A stretch of DNA of 40,895 bases from Chlamydiota bacterium (GTDB lineage Bacteria > Chlamydiota > Chlamydiia > Chlamydiales > JAAKFQ01). Below are positions 23,512 through 32,122 of this stretch, piece by piece. Below the pieces are notes generated by a model. The model ran no database searches. It had not been told where the DNA came from and saw only the letters and a list, made by a program, of their open reading frames with translations. The stretch covers positions 1 to 40,895 of the forward strand of contig JAAKFQ010000007.1 in the NCBI GenBank assembly GCA_011064725.1. Reading direction: 5' to 3'. The number at the start of each line of letters is the position of its first letter. Within the stretch, counting starts at the first letter, position 1. Both the position numbers and the translations under genes were made by a program.

Positions 23512-23753
23512 ACGTTTTCCTTATAATTAACACGCCAGCGTTTCATTTTAGACATCGGTCTTGCTTCCACAAGAGTGACCATATCTCCAGTTTTAAATTG
23601 ATTTTTTTCATCAGGTGCATAATATTTTTTAAAACGCGTCACGACCTTGCGATATTTTGGATGCGGAAATGTACGTGTCACTTTCACCACAACGGTCTTA
23701 TCCATTTTGTCTGAAACCACAACGCCCTTTTTCATTTGTTGATTATTTGACAT
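23508..23753 (-). CDS. rpsQ: Ribosomal protein uS17
   Basis: 81 residues. [20 protein letters not shown] and the OB-fold segment [20 protein letters not shown] are typical, with [20 protein letters not shown] at the end. It binds the 5' domain of 16S rRNA. It overlaps rpmC by 11 bases and rplN by four. Confidence 0.96.
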   Translation of the reverse strand: MSNNQQMKKGVVVSDKMDKTVVVKVTRTFPHPKYRKVVTRFKKYYAPDEKNQFKTGDMVTLVEARPMSKMKRWRVNYKENV

Positions 23754-23955
23754 CCTTTTCTCCTTGCATCTCTTTTTGTCTCAAGGCTGTTAAAATACGT
23801 GAGCGCATTTTCTTTTTTTGTTTGATTAAATGCGCAGCTCCAATCTTTTGCTGCAATTTTTGTTCAATTTTAAATTGGTAGATCTCTTTCAAAAGCTCTT
23901 GCTCTTGGACTTCCAACTGTTCATTTGACTGGTCTAAAAATTCTTGTATGCTCAT
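23743..23955 (-). CDS. rpmC: Ribosomal protein uL29
   Basis: 70 residues, all helical: [20 protein letters not shown] then [20 protein letters not shown], the two-helix hairpin of L29. The R-I-L-T segment at the end of helix 2 is conserved. It sits at the nascent-chain tunnel exit. It overlaps rplP by four bases. Confidence 0.93.
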   Translation of the reverse strand: MSIQEFLDQSNEQLEVQEQELLKEIYQFKIEQKLQQKIGAAHLIKQKKKMRSRILTALRQKEMQGEKDVK

Positions 23956-24371
23956 AATATTTTTTCCATCCTCTCCACAAAACGCGTTTTCAATGGCAAC
24001 TTAGCAGCAGCTTTTCTCAAAGCATTTTGCGCTTCTTCTTTTGACACATCGGCCACTTCAAACAAAATACGTCCCGGTTTTACACAAGCCACCCACTCAC
24101 TTGGACTCCCTTTTCCTTTTCCCATACGTGTTTCTGCAGGTTTTTTGGAAATCGGTTTGTCTGGGAAAATTTTAATCCATACTTTTCCTCTTCGAGAAAA
24201 AAAACGATTAATCGCCACACGAGCAGCTTCGATTTGCCGTGATGTGATCCATCCACGATCCAACACCTGGATTCCAAAATCGCCAAACTCCACTAAATTC
24301 CCTGCTTTTGACAGACCTTTTAGCGTCCCTTTTTGCTGTTTTCTATGTTTTGTGCGTTTTGGAAATAACAC
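23952..24371 (-). CDS. rplP: Ribosomal protein uL16
   Basis: 139 residues. [60 protein letters not shown] and [20 protein letters not shown] are the conserved blocks. It organises the A-site finger and peptidyltransferase region. Complete. Confidence 0.97.
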   Translation of the reverse strand: MLFPKRTKHRKQQKGTLKGLSKAGNLVEFGDFGIQVLDRGWITSRQIEAARVAINRFFSRRGKVWIKIFPDKPISKKPAETRMGKGKGSPSEWVACVKPGRILFEVADVSKEEAQNALRKAAAKLPLKTRFVERMEKIL

Positions 24372-24385
24372 AACTTCCTCCTAAA

Positions 24386-25012
24386 TTAAATCTCTTCACC
24401 ACGGTTAATCCACACCTTGACACCCAATGAACCATAGGTTGTTTCTGCTCTTGCTTGTGCATAGTCAATATCTGCCCTTAGTGTATGTAAAGGCACTCTG
24501 CCTACTTTGTATGTTTCTGAACGTGCAATCTCAGCCCCACCTATTCTACCAGAAACCTGCACTTTTATTCCATGGGCTCCTGCATCACGGCTGGCTTGAA
24601 GCGCTTTTTTCATCGCTCTTCTAAATGCCACCCTACGTCTCAACTGATATGCAATGTTATTTGCTACAAGTTGGGCTTCTAAATCTGGACGTTTGATCTC
24701 TTCAACTTCAATAAACACATCTTTTTTTGTAAATTCTCTAAGATCTTTTTTCAACTGGTCAATCTCCGCGCCTTTTTTACCAATAACGAGACCTGGTCTT
24801 GGTGTGCGGATAGTCACTTCAATTTTATCACTCATCCGTTTTATTAAAATTTCTGCAGCTTGCTGACAAGACGCTCTTTTCATCAAAAATTGTCTAATTT
24901 GACGATCTTCTTCCAACAGATTGCCAAAATCTTGTTTGCTCGCAAACCACGAAGAGGCCCATCGTTTTCTTATTACAAGTCTAAATCCAGTTGGGGATAC
25001 TTTTTGTCCCAT
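24386..25012 (-). CDS. rpsC: Ribosomal protein uS3
   Basis: 208 residues. MGQKVSPTGFRLVIRKRWAS at the start and the KH domain TIRTPRPGLVIGKKGAEIDQ, with the GxxG loop. The C-terminal domain holds GRIGGAEIARSETYKVGRVP and LHTLRADIDYAQARAETTYG. It lines the mRNA entry channel with S4 and S5. The C-terminus is slightly shorter than in E. coli. Its start shares one base with the rplV stop. Confidence 0.97.
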   Translation of the reverse strand: MGQKVSPTGFRLVIRKRWASSWFASKQDFGNLLEEDRQIRQFLMKRASCQQAAEILIKRMSDKIEVTIRTPRPGLVIGKKGAEIDQLKKDLREFTKKDVFIEVEEIKRPDLEAQLVANNIAYQLRRRVAFRRAMKKALQASRDAGAHGIKVQVSGRIGGAEIARSETYKVGRVPLHTLRADIDYAQARAETTYGSLGVKVWINRGEEI

Positions 25013-25356
25013 TATTCACCTCTTCCTTTTTCAATGGTAATTTGAAAATGGCTTGTGCGTTTATTGATAGGAGATCTTCCACCTTTGTTTCTTGGCTTTG
25101 CACGTTTAATGATTGGCCCGCCATCCACTCTCACTTCGCCAACAACCATCTCTTCTCTTCTGACATCATGCAGGACTTCAAAATTCGCAATCGCTGAAAG
25201 TAGTGTCTTTTTTAAAAGCGGCGCCGCTTTTTGTGGTGTGTTACTCAATTGATGAATGGCTTCTGTGACAGGAAGTTTGCGAATTAACCCCGCCACCAGC
25301 CTTGCTTTTCTTGGCGATATGCGCACATATTTCGTTTTTGCTACTGCCTTTTCCAT
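25012..25356 (-). CDS. rplV: Ribosomal protein uL22
   Basis: 114 residues. AKTKYVRISPRKARLVAGLI is the N-terminal signature, and VGEVRVDGGPIIKRAKPRNK then GGRSPINKRTSHFQI is the long loop and following strand that line the exit tunnel. Complete. Confidence 0.96.
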   Translation of the reverse strand: MEKAVAKTKYVRISPRKARLVAGLIRKLPVTEAIHQLSNTPQKAAPLLKKTLLSAIANFEVLHDVRREEMVVGEVRVDGGPIIKRAKPRNKGGRSPINKRTSHFQITIEKGRGE

Positions 25357-25361
25357 GGTTT

Positions 25362-25643
25362 TTATTTACCCGCTTTTTCTGCTTTTGTTAAAGGATGCCC
25401 TCTAAATATTCTTGTTGGAGAAAATTCTCCAAGACGATGTCCTACCATATTTTCCGTTGCAAACACCGCATTAAATTTTCTTCCATTATGCACTTCAAAA
25501 GTATGCCCTACCATGTCAGGTGTAATCATCGACCTTCTAGACCATGTGCGGATCACGCTTTTTTTACCTTCTTTATTCATCTTCTCAACTTTTTCTGCGA
25601 GATGATGGTCGACAAAAAAACCTTTCTTTGTGGATCTTCCCAT
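25362..25643 (-). CDS. rpsS: Ribosomal protein uS19
   Basis: 93 residues. [20 protein letters not shown] then [20 protein letters not shown] and [20 protein letters not shown] with GEFSPTR are the S19 core. It contacts 23S rRNA across the subunit interface in the 30S head. Length and motifs normal. Confidence 0.97.
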   Translation of the reverse strand: MGRSTKKGFFVDHHLAEKVEKMNKEGKKSVIRTWSRRSMITPDMVGHTFEVHNGRKFNAVFATENMVGHRLGEFSPTRIFRGHPLTKAEKAGK

Positions 25644-25656
25644 TTATTGCCTCACT

Positions 25657-26511
25657 TTACCTTTTTGCCTTTTTACGTTTACGTGCTTGAACTATATGCT
25701 TTTTTGTCTTTTTCTTCGAGCGTGTTTTTTTGCCCTTCGTTGGCACTCCCCAAGGTGTTTGAGGAATATTTCCTTTACTCTTTCCATTTCCTCCACCCAG
25801 CGGGTGGTCAACAGGGTTCATCGCCATTCCTCTTGTCGTAGGTCTTATGCCTTTCCAACGTCTTCGCCCAGCTTTGCCGTCAGATCTGAGTATATTTTCA
25901 CCATTAGAAACCACGCCAAGAGTCGCACGACACTGTTCATTAATCGTACGCATTTCTCCAGAAGGTAATCTAATTGTCGCTTTGCCACTAGATCGTCCAC
26001 TTAATTGCGCACTCATTCCAGCAGAACGAACAAGTCTGGCTCCCATGCCAGGTTGCATTTCTATGTTGTGCACCACAGATCCAATCGGCATATCTACAAG
26101 GCGCATGCAATTTCCCACGGTAAACGGCGGCTCTTTGGATGTTTTTATCATATCTCCAACTTTCAATTTTTCTGGAGCAATCACATAGCGTTTTTCTCCG
26201 TCGCAATAGTATAACAGAGCAATAAATGCTGATCTATTAGGATCGTACTCAATGCTTGCTACTTTTGCAGGAATATCTTCTTTGTCTCGGATAAAATCAA
26301 TCGCTCTAAAGCGACGCTTATGCCCTCCACCACGATGGCGGCATGTGATGCGCCCTAAATTATTGCGTCCATTCACGCGATTTTTTTTCTTAATCAAACT
26401 CTTTAATGGTTTGACTGTCTGTTTTTTTCCCTCAACGCGTGTGAGTTGACCAAAAGATGGTACAATTGTAAAACGGCGTGTCGATGTTGTCGGCTTGTAT
26501 TTTTTTACCAT
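25657..26511 (-). CDS. rplB: Ribosomal protein uL2
   Basis: 284 residues. [20 protein letters not shown] and [20 protein letters not shown] lie in the N-terminal half. The C-terminal [20 protein letters not shown] carries the conserved His of the peptidyltransferase region. The start at [15 protein letters not shown] matches the family. Complete; one of the most conserved large-subunit proteins. Confidence 0.98.
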   Translation of the reverse strand: MVKKYKPTTSTRRFTIVPSFGQLTRVEGKKQTVKPLKSLIKKKNRVNGRNNLGRITCRHRGGGHKRRFRAIDFIRDKEDIPAKVASIEYDPNRSAFIALLYYCDGEKRYVIAPEKLKVGDMIKTSKEPPFTVGNCMRLVDMPIGSVVHNIEMQPGMGARLVRSAGMSAQLSGRSSGKATIRLPSGEMRTINEQCRATLGVVSNGENILRSDGKAGRRRWKGIRPTTRGMAMNPVDHPLGGGNGKSKGNIPQTPWGVPTKGKKTRSKKKTKKHIVQARKRKKAKR

Positions 26512-26514
26512 AGT

Positions 26515-26844
26515 TTATACCTCATCAATACTATCGCCTACTCTCAGGGTGACAATAGCTTTTTTGTATCCCGCTTTTTTTCCAATTCTTCCGCGGACAC
26601 GTTTTGGCTTGGGTTTCGTATTCACTGTGTTCACACACATCACTTGAATTTTTTTCTCACTGTAAATTTCTTCAACAGCACGTTTGATTTCAGTTTTATT
26701 CGCATCTCTGTCTACCACAAACACATATTTGGGTTTTTCACAGCGCGCGGTGCATTTATTTGATGCGCTATGTTTAAGCCCTTCTAAAACCGTCGCTTTT
26801 TCTGTCACATGTCTTGTTTTGATCACTTCATATGGGCTTTTCAT
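26515..26844 (-). CDS. rplW: Ribosomal protein uL23
   Basis: 109 residues. VIKTRHVTEKATVLEGLKHS then KYVFVVDRDANKTEIKRAVE and VMCVNTVNTKPKPKRVRGRI form the L23 fold. L23 lies at the tunnel exit and docks trigger factor and SRP. Slightly longer than E. coli L23 because of an insertion (ASNKCTARCEK). Confidence 0.95.
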   Translation of the reverse strand: MKSPYEVIKTRHVTEKATVLEGLKHSASNKCTARCEKPKYVFVVDRDANKTEIKRAVEEIYSEKKIQVMCVNTVNTKPKPKRVRGRIGKKAGYKKAIVTLRVGDSIDEV

Positions 26845-26847
26845 AAC

Positions 26848-27519
26848 TTATTTTCCACCTTTCAAAAATGTTTTTAGCTGATCGAGAGCAGAATCTAAGA
26901 CAATCACATCTTTTGCTACAGCTAAATCATAGGCATTCACATTGTCAACACCTGTGATTTGTACTTTTTTTAAGTTTTTTAAACTTTTTGCAAAATTCTT
27001 GTACTTGTCTTGCATTTTGTCTTTGTCTTCTTTGCCAGCTGTTTCTTTTAAAAACAAAACCCTGGAGTTTTCTAATCCCAGGGTTTTTAAAAAGTTTGCC
27101 ACGTTTTTGGTTTTGGGCTCTTTAAATGCATCAAATTTGAGCACATACATTGTCTGTTCTTTCGCTTTGTTCGCAATCAAAAAGCGCACTGCTTGATTAC
27201 GTTCTTTTTTATTGATGCGTACATGCTGGTCAAATTTAGGCCTAGGCCCAAAAACAATTGCTCCGCCTTTATACTGCGGAGCGCCTAAAAATCCTTGTCT
27301 GGCTTTACCTGTTCCTTTTTGCGCATGGGGTTTTTGTGTGGAATGGTTGGCCTCTGATCGCACTTTTGTATTCGCCGACCACTGCCTTTTGTTTTCACGA
27401 ATCGCAATGATATAATCTTTGATCAGTTGTGGATTGGTCTTGATATCAAGCAACTTGTCATCGATCATTTCTTTACCGACTTCTTTTGCTTCAAGATCTA
27501 CCTTTTTTAACTCAGCCAC
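26848..27519 (-). CDS. rplD: Ribosomal protein uL4
   Basis: 223 residues. The tunnel loop STQKPHAQKGTGKARQGFLG and GAPQYKGGAIVFGPRPKFDQ is clear. The rest is an alpha/beta domain ending VNAYDLAVAKDVIVLDSALD. In E. coli L4 also regulates the S10 operon by attenuation; that is not shown here. Complete. Confidence 0.96.
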   Translation of the reverse strand: MAELKKVDLEAKEVGKEMIDDKLLDIKTNPQLIKDYIIAIRENKRQWSANTKVRSEANHSTQKPHAQKGTGKARQGFLGAPQYKGGAIVFGPRPKFDQHVRINKKERNQAVRFLIANKAKEQTMYVLKFDAFKEPKTKNVANFLKTLGLENSRVLFLKETAGKEDKDKMQDKYKNFAKSLKNLKKVQITGVDNVNAYDLAVAKDVIVLDSALDQLKTFLKGGK

Positions 27520-27528
27520 GGTTATACC

Positions 27529-28191
27529 TTACTTTTTACATTTCTTTCTTGCCACACGCACGGAAACTAAACTTCCATTAGCTCCGGGAATAGCGCCTTT
27601 AATTAACATGATATTTTTTTCTTTATCGACACCCAAAAGTCGCAAGTTTTCCACAGTCACTTTTTCGTCTCCCATGTGCCCTGGCATCTTAGATCCAGGA
27701 CGTACACCAACAGTCAAAGCTCCTGTAGATCCCATTGTACGATGAAAACCTGACCCATGAGAAGCAGGCCCTCCGCTAAATCCATAGCGTTTCATGACTC
27801 CTTGAAATCCTTTTCCTTTGGATGTGCCTGTCACGTCCACAAAATCAATGCCTTCAAATATGTCGACACCAATTTCTTGACCCAGTGCGTACTCTTCTGT
27901 ACTTTCAACACGAGTCTCTCTCAAATGACGACGTGGTTCTAATTTATTCTTTGCAAAATGTGAAAAGCGCGGTTTGCCAATGCGTTTTTTCTTAGTGTCA
28001 TCCCCTTTGCCCCCGATCTTATCAAATCCCAACTGCACAGCATTATAACCATCTTTTTCTTGCGTTTTGATTTGTGCAACAACATTGGGTTCCACTTCAA
28101 TCACAGTACAGGCAACCACATTTCCGTTTGGATCAAACTGCTGCGTCATTCTGATTTTCTTTCCCATCAACAAAATATTTTGCTTTTCCAT
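27529..28191 (-). CDS. rplC: Ribosomal protein uL3
   Basis: 220 residues. FEGIDFVDVTGTSKGKGFQG then VMKRYGFSGGPASHGSGFHR and RPGSKMPGHMGDEKVTVENL are the family signatures. MGKKIRMTQQFDPNGNVVAC follows a short N-terminal lead (MEKQNILL). First gene of the operon; rpsJ, its usual upstream neighbour, is absent, as in Chlamydia. A candidate promoter lies about 120 bases upstream. Confidence 0.96.
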   Translation of the reverse strand: MEKQNILLMGKKIRMTQQFDPNGNVVACTVIEVEPNVVAQIKTQEKDGYNAVQLGFDKIGGKGDDTKKKRIGKPRFSHFAKNKLEPRRHLRETRVESTEEYALGQEIGVDIFEGIDFVDVTGTSKGKGFQGVMKRYGFSGGPASHGSGFHRTMGSTGALTVGVRPGSKMPGHMGDEKVTVENLRLLGVDKEKNIMLIKGAIPGANGSLVSVRVARKKCKK

Positions 28192-28281
28192 AATGCCTAC
28201 TTCGTTAAAACATTTTTTCTCTGTAAATTGGGAAAAGTGCCCTTAAGATACAGAGGAGGACTAACAACTAACTAAAAGCCC

Positions 28282-28338
28282 TCATGTCGTTAACATGAAT
28301 TTAGGAAGAGATTAGCAAAGGGGTGATATTTTACGCAA
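28282..28338 (-). promoter_or_regulatory. Candidate promoter and leader hairpin of the ribosomal operon
   Basis: On the minus strand TTGCGT (28333-28338) and GCTAAT (28311-28316) are 16 bases apart, a moderate sigma70-like match. The leader then has a small perfect hairpin TCATGT-TAACG-ACATGA (28282-28298). The transcript would have about a 110-base leader before rplC. The assignment rests on these short motifs only. Confidence 0.3.
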
Positions 28339-28386
28339 GAATTTTAATGAGAATTTAAAAGACTCCTAGAAGATTCCAAGAATAAG

Positions 28387-28444
28387 CGCCTTTTTCAAAA
28401 AACAGCTTAACACAAATAGGAGGATAAAGCTGTAGAAAAAGGCG
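28387..28444. terminator. Two-part stem-loop after the first Inc-like gene
   Basis: CGCCTTTTTC (28387-28396) pairs with GAAAAAGGCG (28435-28444), and inside this ACAGCTT (28402-28408) pairs with AAGCTGT (28427-28433). The long hairpin ends 18 bases from the stop of the Inc-like gene. There is no clean U-run after the stem, so it is a weak intrinsic terminator candidate or a 3' stabilising hairpin. Confidence 0.4.
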
Positions 28445-28462
28445 ATCAAAAACCCGTGCTGC

Positions 28463-29842
28463 TTATTGAGCTTGAACATCAAATACTACGGGTTTGTCCG
28501 GCTGCGGTGTTTGCTCTTTTCCACTTTCTTTCCATGCGCAATAACCTTTGTACAAAAGTGGCGCAACTTTAAGACTACTAACAATCACGCTGTAATAGGC
28601 TTTTGCATTTGAAACGCCAACAAATTTAAAACCAAATTTCTCAAAAAGCCCAAAAGTGGTTGCTGCAATCGCGGCAACTGTTTCGAGGTTTCCGAATTCG
28701 TTTGTGCCCTTTTTGTAAATAGCATAGCCTGGTTTTGCAAGCGATAGGATTTGGAGGCCTTTGACAATTTTTTCATCCAATCCTGGGAAACCACGAGTCC
28801 AACGTGATTGCTCTTCCAAACTTGAGATCAGTTTTGGAAGTGCTACAAGAGCTTCTAGAATAGTTTCAGAATTTACAACCTTTTTGACGTGCATTGGTAG
28901 AGTCAAAAGCGATGCTCGAGTATGCATGGAATCTAATCCATCTTTAGCGCCTTGAAGTCTTCTTTTTAAATTGACATTTTCAGCAAACAAGTTCGTTGCA
29001 TCCAATAAGAACATAGGCACTTTCATCACATCAAGGAAATTTTTTGGCTCAGAAACAAAATGCTCAAATGTACCAACAGGGGTTTTTGCCTCTTTTGGCT
29101 CTTCATCTTTTGTAAAGAGGAAAAGCGCAACCTTTGCAATTTTATTGGCAATACCAATGACAGCAAGCGCCGTTTTGAGGTGCTTATTGTTTAATGCACC
29201 TATCACGGACACTAGCGATGAGTTTTTTAGATCTTGTGTAAATGCTAGATTGATTCCTGTTAACACAGGTGTCAATACACCCAAAGTTGCAAGAGCTAAA
29301 CCGGTGATTTTTGTCCCAAATTGTGCTGAAGCATAATAGGCTTTGACAGAAGACAAGTCTTTTCCAAATAAAGAGCGCGCTTGAAAGTCTTCATCAGCTT
29401 TTTTTGCATCAAAATGCACAACATCGATAAGCTTCATGCCAACAACACAAGCACTTGCGGCCGTGTCAAAAAGATCTGATACTTTTACCTTGCTTGTATC
29501 ATTATCACGTGGATTTGAAAAACCTGTATAAAATTCAGCGCTTTTTTCGAGCAAGCCAAACAATGAACTTAAACCTGTAGAAAGTAGTACTCCTGCTAAA
29601 AAGGTTGTTTTCCAATCTTTTCTATCGAGTTGATAGGCATCAAATCCTGATTTAAGATCAAAAATTCCTAATCCTTTTCCAAGTTGCGATGAAAAAGATT
29701 CATCATCCTCCTCATCATCGTACAACCTAAAAATACCGGAGGCAATACCACCTAACTTAGTAAGCGTATCTTCATCTTTTGAAACGCGATCGATTTCACC
29801 CCAACTGATAGGTACTACACTTTCTTTTACAGCTTCTGCCAT
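28463..29842 (-). CDS. Candidate inclusion membrane (Inc-like) protein at the Cap1/CT529 position
   Basis: 459 residues starting MAEAVKESVVPISWGEIDRV, without a Sec signal peptide. Hydrophobic helices at about 178-202 (TKITGLALATLGVLTPVLTG) and 223-243 (LKTALAVIGIANKIAKVALF) lie about 20 residues apart, like the bilobed hydrophobic hairpin of Inc proteins. A weaker one lies near 80-98. Inc proteins are type III-secreted into the host vacuole membrane. The locus between rplC and fmt is where C. trachomatis encodes CT529 (Cap1), an Inc. Sequence identity to CT529 is not evident by eye, so the assignment rests on position and topology. It has its own upstream gap of 63 bases after the second Inc-like gene. 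Confidence 0.6.
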   Translation of the reverse strand: MAEAVKESVVPISWGEIDRVSKDEDTLTKLGGIASGIFRLYDDEEDDESFSSQLGKGLGIFDLKSGFDAYQLDRKDWKTTFLAGVLLSTGLSSLFGLLEKSAEFYTGFSNPRDNDTSKVKVSDLFDTAASACVVGMKLIDVVHFDAKKADEDFQARSLFGKDLSSVKAYYASAQFGTKITGLALATLGVLTPVLTGINLAFTQDLKNSSLVSVIGALNNKHLKTALAVIGIANKIAKVALFLFTKDEEPKEAKTPVGTFEHFVSEPKNFLDVMKVPMFLLDATNLFAENVNLKRRLQGAKDGLDSMHTRASLLTLPMHVKKVVNSETILEALVALPKLISSLEEQSRWTRGFPGLDEKIVKGLQILSLAKPGYAIYKKGTNEFGNLETVAAIAATTFGLFEKFGFKFVGVSNAKAYYSVIVSSLKVAPLLYKGYCAWKESGKEQTPQPDKPVVFDVQAQ

Positions 29843-29905
29843 TACATACTCCTCGTATTTTTTAAAAGACCATTATACTCATTAGAAAAATTTTGTCTAG
29901 TAAAT

Positions 29906-30793
29906 TCATTCAGCACTTTTTGCTTCCTCAGGTTTTTTTTCTTCAGAACCCCAAAGCCATTGATATCCTCGGTCGTACCAATTTGAGGCCGTTGTTTTCA
30001 CAATGCTTTCTTGCTCAGGTTCTGCAACTGTTTGGTACACGCTATCGATCACGCCTGCCAACTTATAGCCTTGGTATGTTTTGATGACCACAATCACAGG
30101 AAGTGCGGGATTAACAATACATGATGCAGCAATGACAGCGCTGCCTATTGCAGCACCCCCAACAAGCGCTGTTTTTTGTGTGCTGTCAAGCTTTTCAAAT
30201 TCTTCACTCATCTCACCAATCTTTGCTTTGATCTGCTCTGCATACTCTGCACGATTTTCATAAACGTCTTGTACAGTTTTAGCATGCGCTCCTACATTAA
30301 GCGCTCCTGTGATTGGAGTAGGAAGACTTTTTCCTAAAATCCATCCTGTTTGTTTGCTAATATTGAGCGCCACTTCGGATAGACTTGAAACGCCTTCGCT
30401 GCTTTTTAGCGATTCTTGATTAAATAAATTTTTTACCTGTGATGGCAACACAAGAAAACGTACCTTTGCATCCCAGTTAGATAGTTTTTTGAGCCACGCG
30501 TTATTTGCGCTGATAAACTCCATAAACTTCTTTGGGACACCGATGACGTTAGACACGGTCTGAGGATCGGGAAAGTAACTTTTAACCGTGTCGCTATCAG
30601 GAAGGTAAGTTCTGACGGTTTTGCCATCAGGGAGATAGCCTTGCACGGTTTCACTATCAGGAAGGTAACCTTTGACAGTGTCGCCGTCGGGAAGGTAATT
30701 TCCAAGCTTTGAAGCCAGCGTTTCAGATTCCTGAACGGGTTCTTCCGTGATTAAAATAATGTTTACAGGACTTTGCCCAATTGCTTCTGCCAT
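29906..30793 (-). CDS. Second Inc-like protein with five decapeptide repeats
   Basis: 295 residues starting MAEAIGQSPVNIILI, sharing the MAEA start with its neighbour. Residues 33-82 are five 10-residue repeats of consensus YLPDG-x-TVKG. A later hydrophobic stretch (LVGGAAIGSAVIAASCIVNP then ALPVIVVIKTYQG) could insert in a membrane as a hairpin. The C-terminus is charged (WLWGSEEKKPEEAKS). No Sec signal peptide is seen, consistent with type III export of Inc proteins. It and the following gene share strand and locus and may be an operon of two diverged paralogues. Function unknown. Confidence 0.55.
   Translation of the reverse strand: MAEAIGQSPVNIILITEEPVQESETLASKLGNYLPDGDTVKGYLPDSETVQGYLPDGKTVRTYLPDSDTVKSYFPDPQTVSNVIGVPKKFMEFISANNAWLKKLSNWDAKVRFLVLPSQVKNLFNQESLKSSEGVSSLSEVALNISKQTGWILGKSLPTPITGALNVGAHAKTVQDVYENRAEYAEQIKAKIGEMSEEFEKLDSTQKTALVGGAAIGSAVIAASCIVNPALPVIVVIKTYQGYKLAGVIDSVYQTVAEPEQESIVKTTASNWYDRGYQWLWGSEEKKPEEAKSAE
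30548..30697 (-). repeat. Five tandem 30-bp coding repeats
   Basis: The repeat units encode YLPDGDTVKG, YLPDSETVQG, YLPDGKTVRT, YLPDSDTVKS and YFPDPQTVSN. The 30-bp period is visible at DNA level in GGAAGGTAA and ACGGTTT/ACAGTGT blocks. Such arrays change copy number easily by slippage. The last unit is the most diverged. Confidence 0.85.
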
Positions 30794-30811
30794 GATAATA
30801 CTCCTTGTTAA

Positions 30812-30970
30812 CTGACCTTACGCACTACCTTCCGTTTATATGAGGGCTACAAGAAACAATCTACGGCGTCTTTCTCCTCACACAACTCTCATGGAGTTGT
30901 GCTTGTCGAATATCCTTGTATCTTGTCCCTTTCGCTCCTCCTCTAAACAGAATTTACTGCGTAACATCAG
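30812..30970. mobile_element. MITE-like element, family 1, copy 2 (159 bp)
   Basis: Ends CTGACCTTACGCACTA and, in reverse complement, CTGATGTTACGCAGTAA form the terminal inverted repeat. Read in reverse the interior aligns with 12619-12778. The central hairpin here is CACAACTC-TCATG-GAGTTGTG. Where bases differ from copy 1 the stem stays paired. It fills the gap between fmt and the second Inc-like gene. No coding frame. Confidence 0.75.
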
Positions 30971-31009
30971 TTTTTAAGGGGAGATTTTAACACAAAAAAA
31001 GAGAAATGT

Positions 31010-31936
31010 CTAGGCAATAATGTGTAAATGGGTAGAGTGCAGTCCTTTCAAAAATTCTTTTACATGCATTTTGGATTTCCCCTCGATTTGGAGCTTAGAA
31101 ACGCTTATCGCCTGAGTTTTTGTGCCTATCAACAATTGGTCATCTAAAATTTTTATTTGACAGGGCTTGAGTGTATAGTCGGAGAGAATGGCTTCAAAAA
31201 TTTTTACGCGTTTGGCTTGCTTGATCTGAACATGGCAAAAGGCACCGGGGACAGGAGATAGGGCACGGATATGATTGAGCACCTGGTCGGCAGGATTTGC
31301 AAAATTTAACACAAGATCTTGCTTTTCTATCTTAGGAGCAAAGGTCACTTTTGTCTCGTCTTGAGGGATTCTCTTAGGATTTGTTTTGAGCTGTTCAATC
31401 GCTTCTAAAATCGCTTCTTTTCCCAAGTCGCATAAATGATCATGCAACCATTTTAGATTTGCACTTAAAGGAATATCGAGTGCTTTTTGTATAAGCATGT
31501 CTCCTGCATCCATCTTTTCTGCCATGTACTGGATTGTAATGCCTGTTTTTGTTTTGCCATCCATCAAACAGCGCTGCATCGGAGCTGCCCCCCGATATTC
31601 TGGAAGTAGAGATGCATGGATATTTAAACACGCCACTTTGGGCACATCCAGCAATGCTTTTGGAAAAATTTGACCAAATGCCACTACAATAAAAAGATCG
31701 GGCCCAAGGTTTTTCATCTCATCTATGAAGATGGGGTCTTTCACTCTGTGTGGCTGAAAAAGTAGCAGATTGTTTTTTTGAGCCACTTGTTTTACAGCAG
31801 AAGCAATGAGTTCTTTAGAACGTTTTTGTGCTGTGTCTTGTTTTGTGACAACAGCCTGAATGGAGATGTTTTTTTCAAGAAGGGTTTCTAAAACTGATGC
31901 TGCAAAGACGGGTGTCCCAAAAAAAACAATCTTCAT
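31010..31936 (-). CDS. fmt: Methionyl-tRNA formyltransferase
   Basis: 308 residues. MKIVFFGTPVFAASVLETLL opens the Rossmann domain. NIHASLLPEYRGAAPMQRCL has the catalytic N-x-H and the SLLP formyl-THF loop. GITIQYMAEKMDAGDMLIQK carries the catalytic Asp. A C-terminal OB-fold begins near residue 210 and binds initiator tRNA. It formylates Met-tRNAfMet using 10-formyl-THF. It precedes lpxA as in Chlamydia but is separated by a MITE-like element. Confidence 0.96.
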   Translation of the reverse strand: MKIVFFGTPVFAASVLETLLEKNISIQAVVTKQDTAQKRSKELIASAVKQVAQKNNLLLFQPHRVKDPIFIDEMKNLGPDLFIVVAFGQIFPKALLDVPKVACLNIHASLLPEYRGAAPMQRCLMDGKTKTGITIQYMAEKMDAGDMLIQKALDIPLSANLKWLHDHLCDLGKEAILEAIEQLKTNPKRIPQDETKVTFAPKIEKQDLVLNFANPADQVLNHIRALSPVPGAFCHVQIKQAKRVKIFEAILSDYTLKPCQIKILDDQLLIGTKTQAISVSKLQIEGKSKMHVKEFLKGLHSTHLHIIA

Positions 31937-31956
31937 AAGTATGGCTATTTTTTTTC

Positions 31957-32121
31957 AACCTGAGTTTTGGGTTCAGCTTGCTCATTATCGTGAAGAGATT
32001 GCTCTTAAATTTTTGGGGTTTTTGCTAAAGGAATAGTCAAAGGCTATTTCCAAAGCAAAAAACACAAGAAGAAAGAGTCATCTCACGCGAGAATGTGTGA
32101 AATGAACCCAAAATTCAGGTT
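31957..32121. mobile_element. MITE-like element, family 3 (165 bp), between fmt and lpxA
   Basis: The left arm AACCTGAGTTTTGGGTTCA and the reverse complement of the right arm, AACCTGAATTTTGGGTTCA, differ at one of 19 bases. An inner imperfect hairpin pairs TTTTGCTAAAGGAATAG with CTATTTCCAAAGCAAAA. The element occupies nearly the whole intergenic space: fmt starts 21 bases away and lpxA stops two bases away. A similar single end lies after secY. Confidence 0.6.
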
Positions 32122-32122
32122 T

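Noticed and set aside
18657-28191. Absence of rpsJ, rpsN, rpmD and adk from the ribosomal cluster as an unusual loss
   Set aside because: The same arrangement is known in Chlamydia, so it is a lineage trait.
30548-30697. CRISPR array
   Set aside because: The 30-bp repeats are contiguous, in frame and without spacers; they code a decapeptide repeat.
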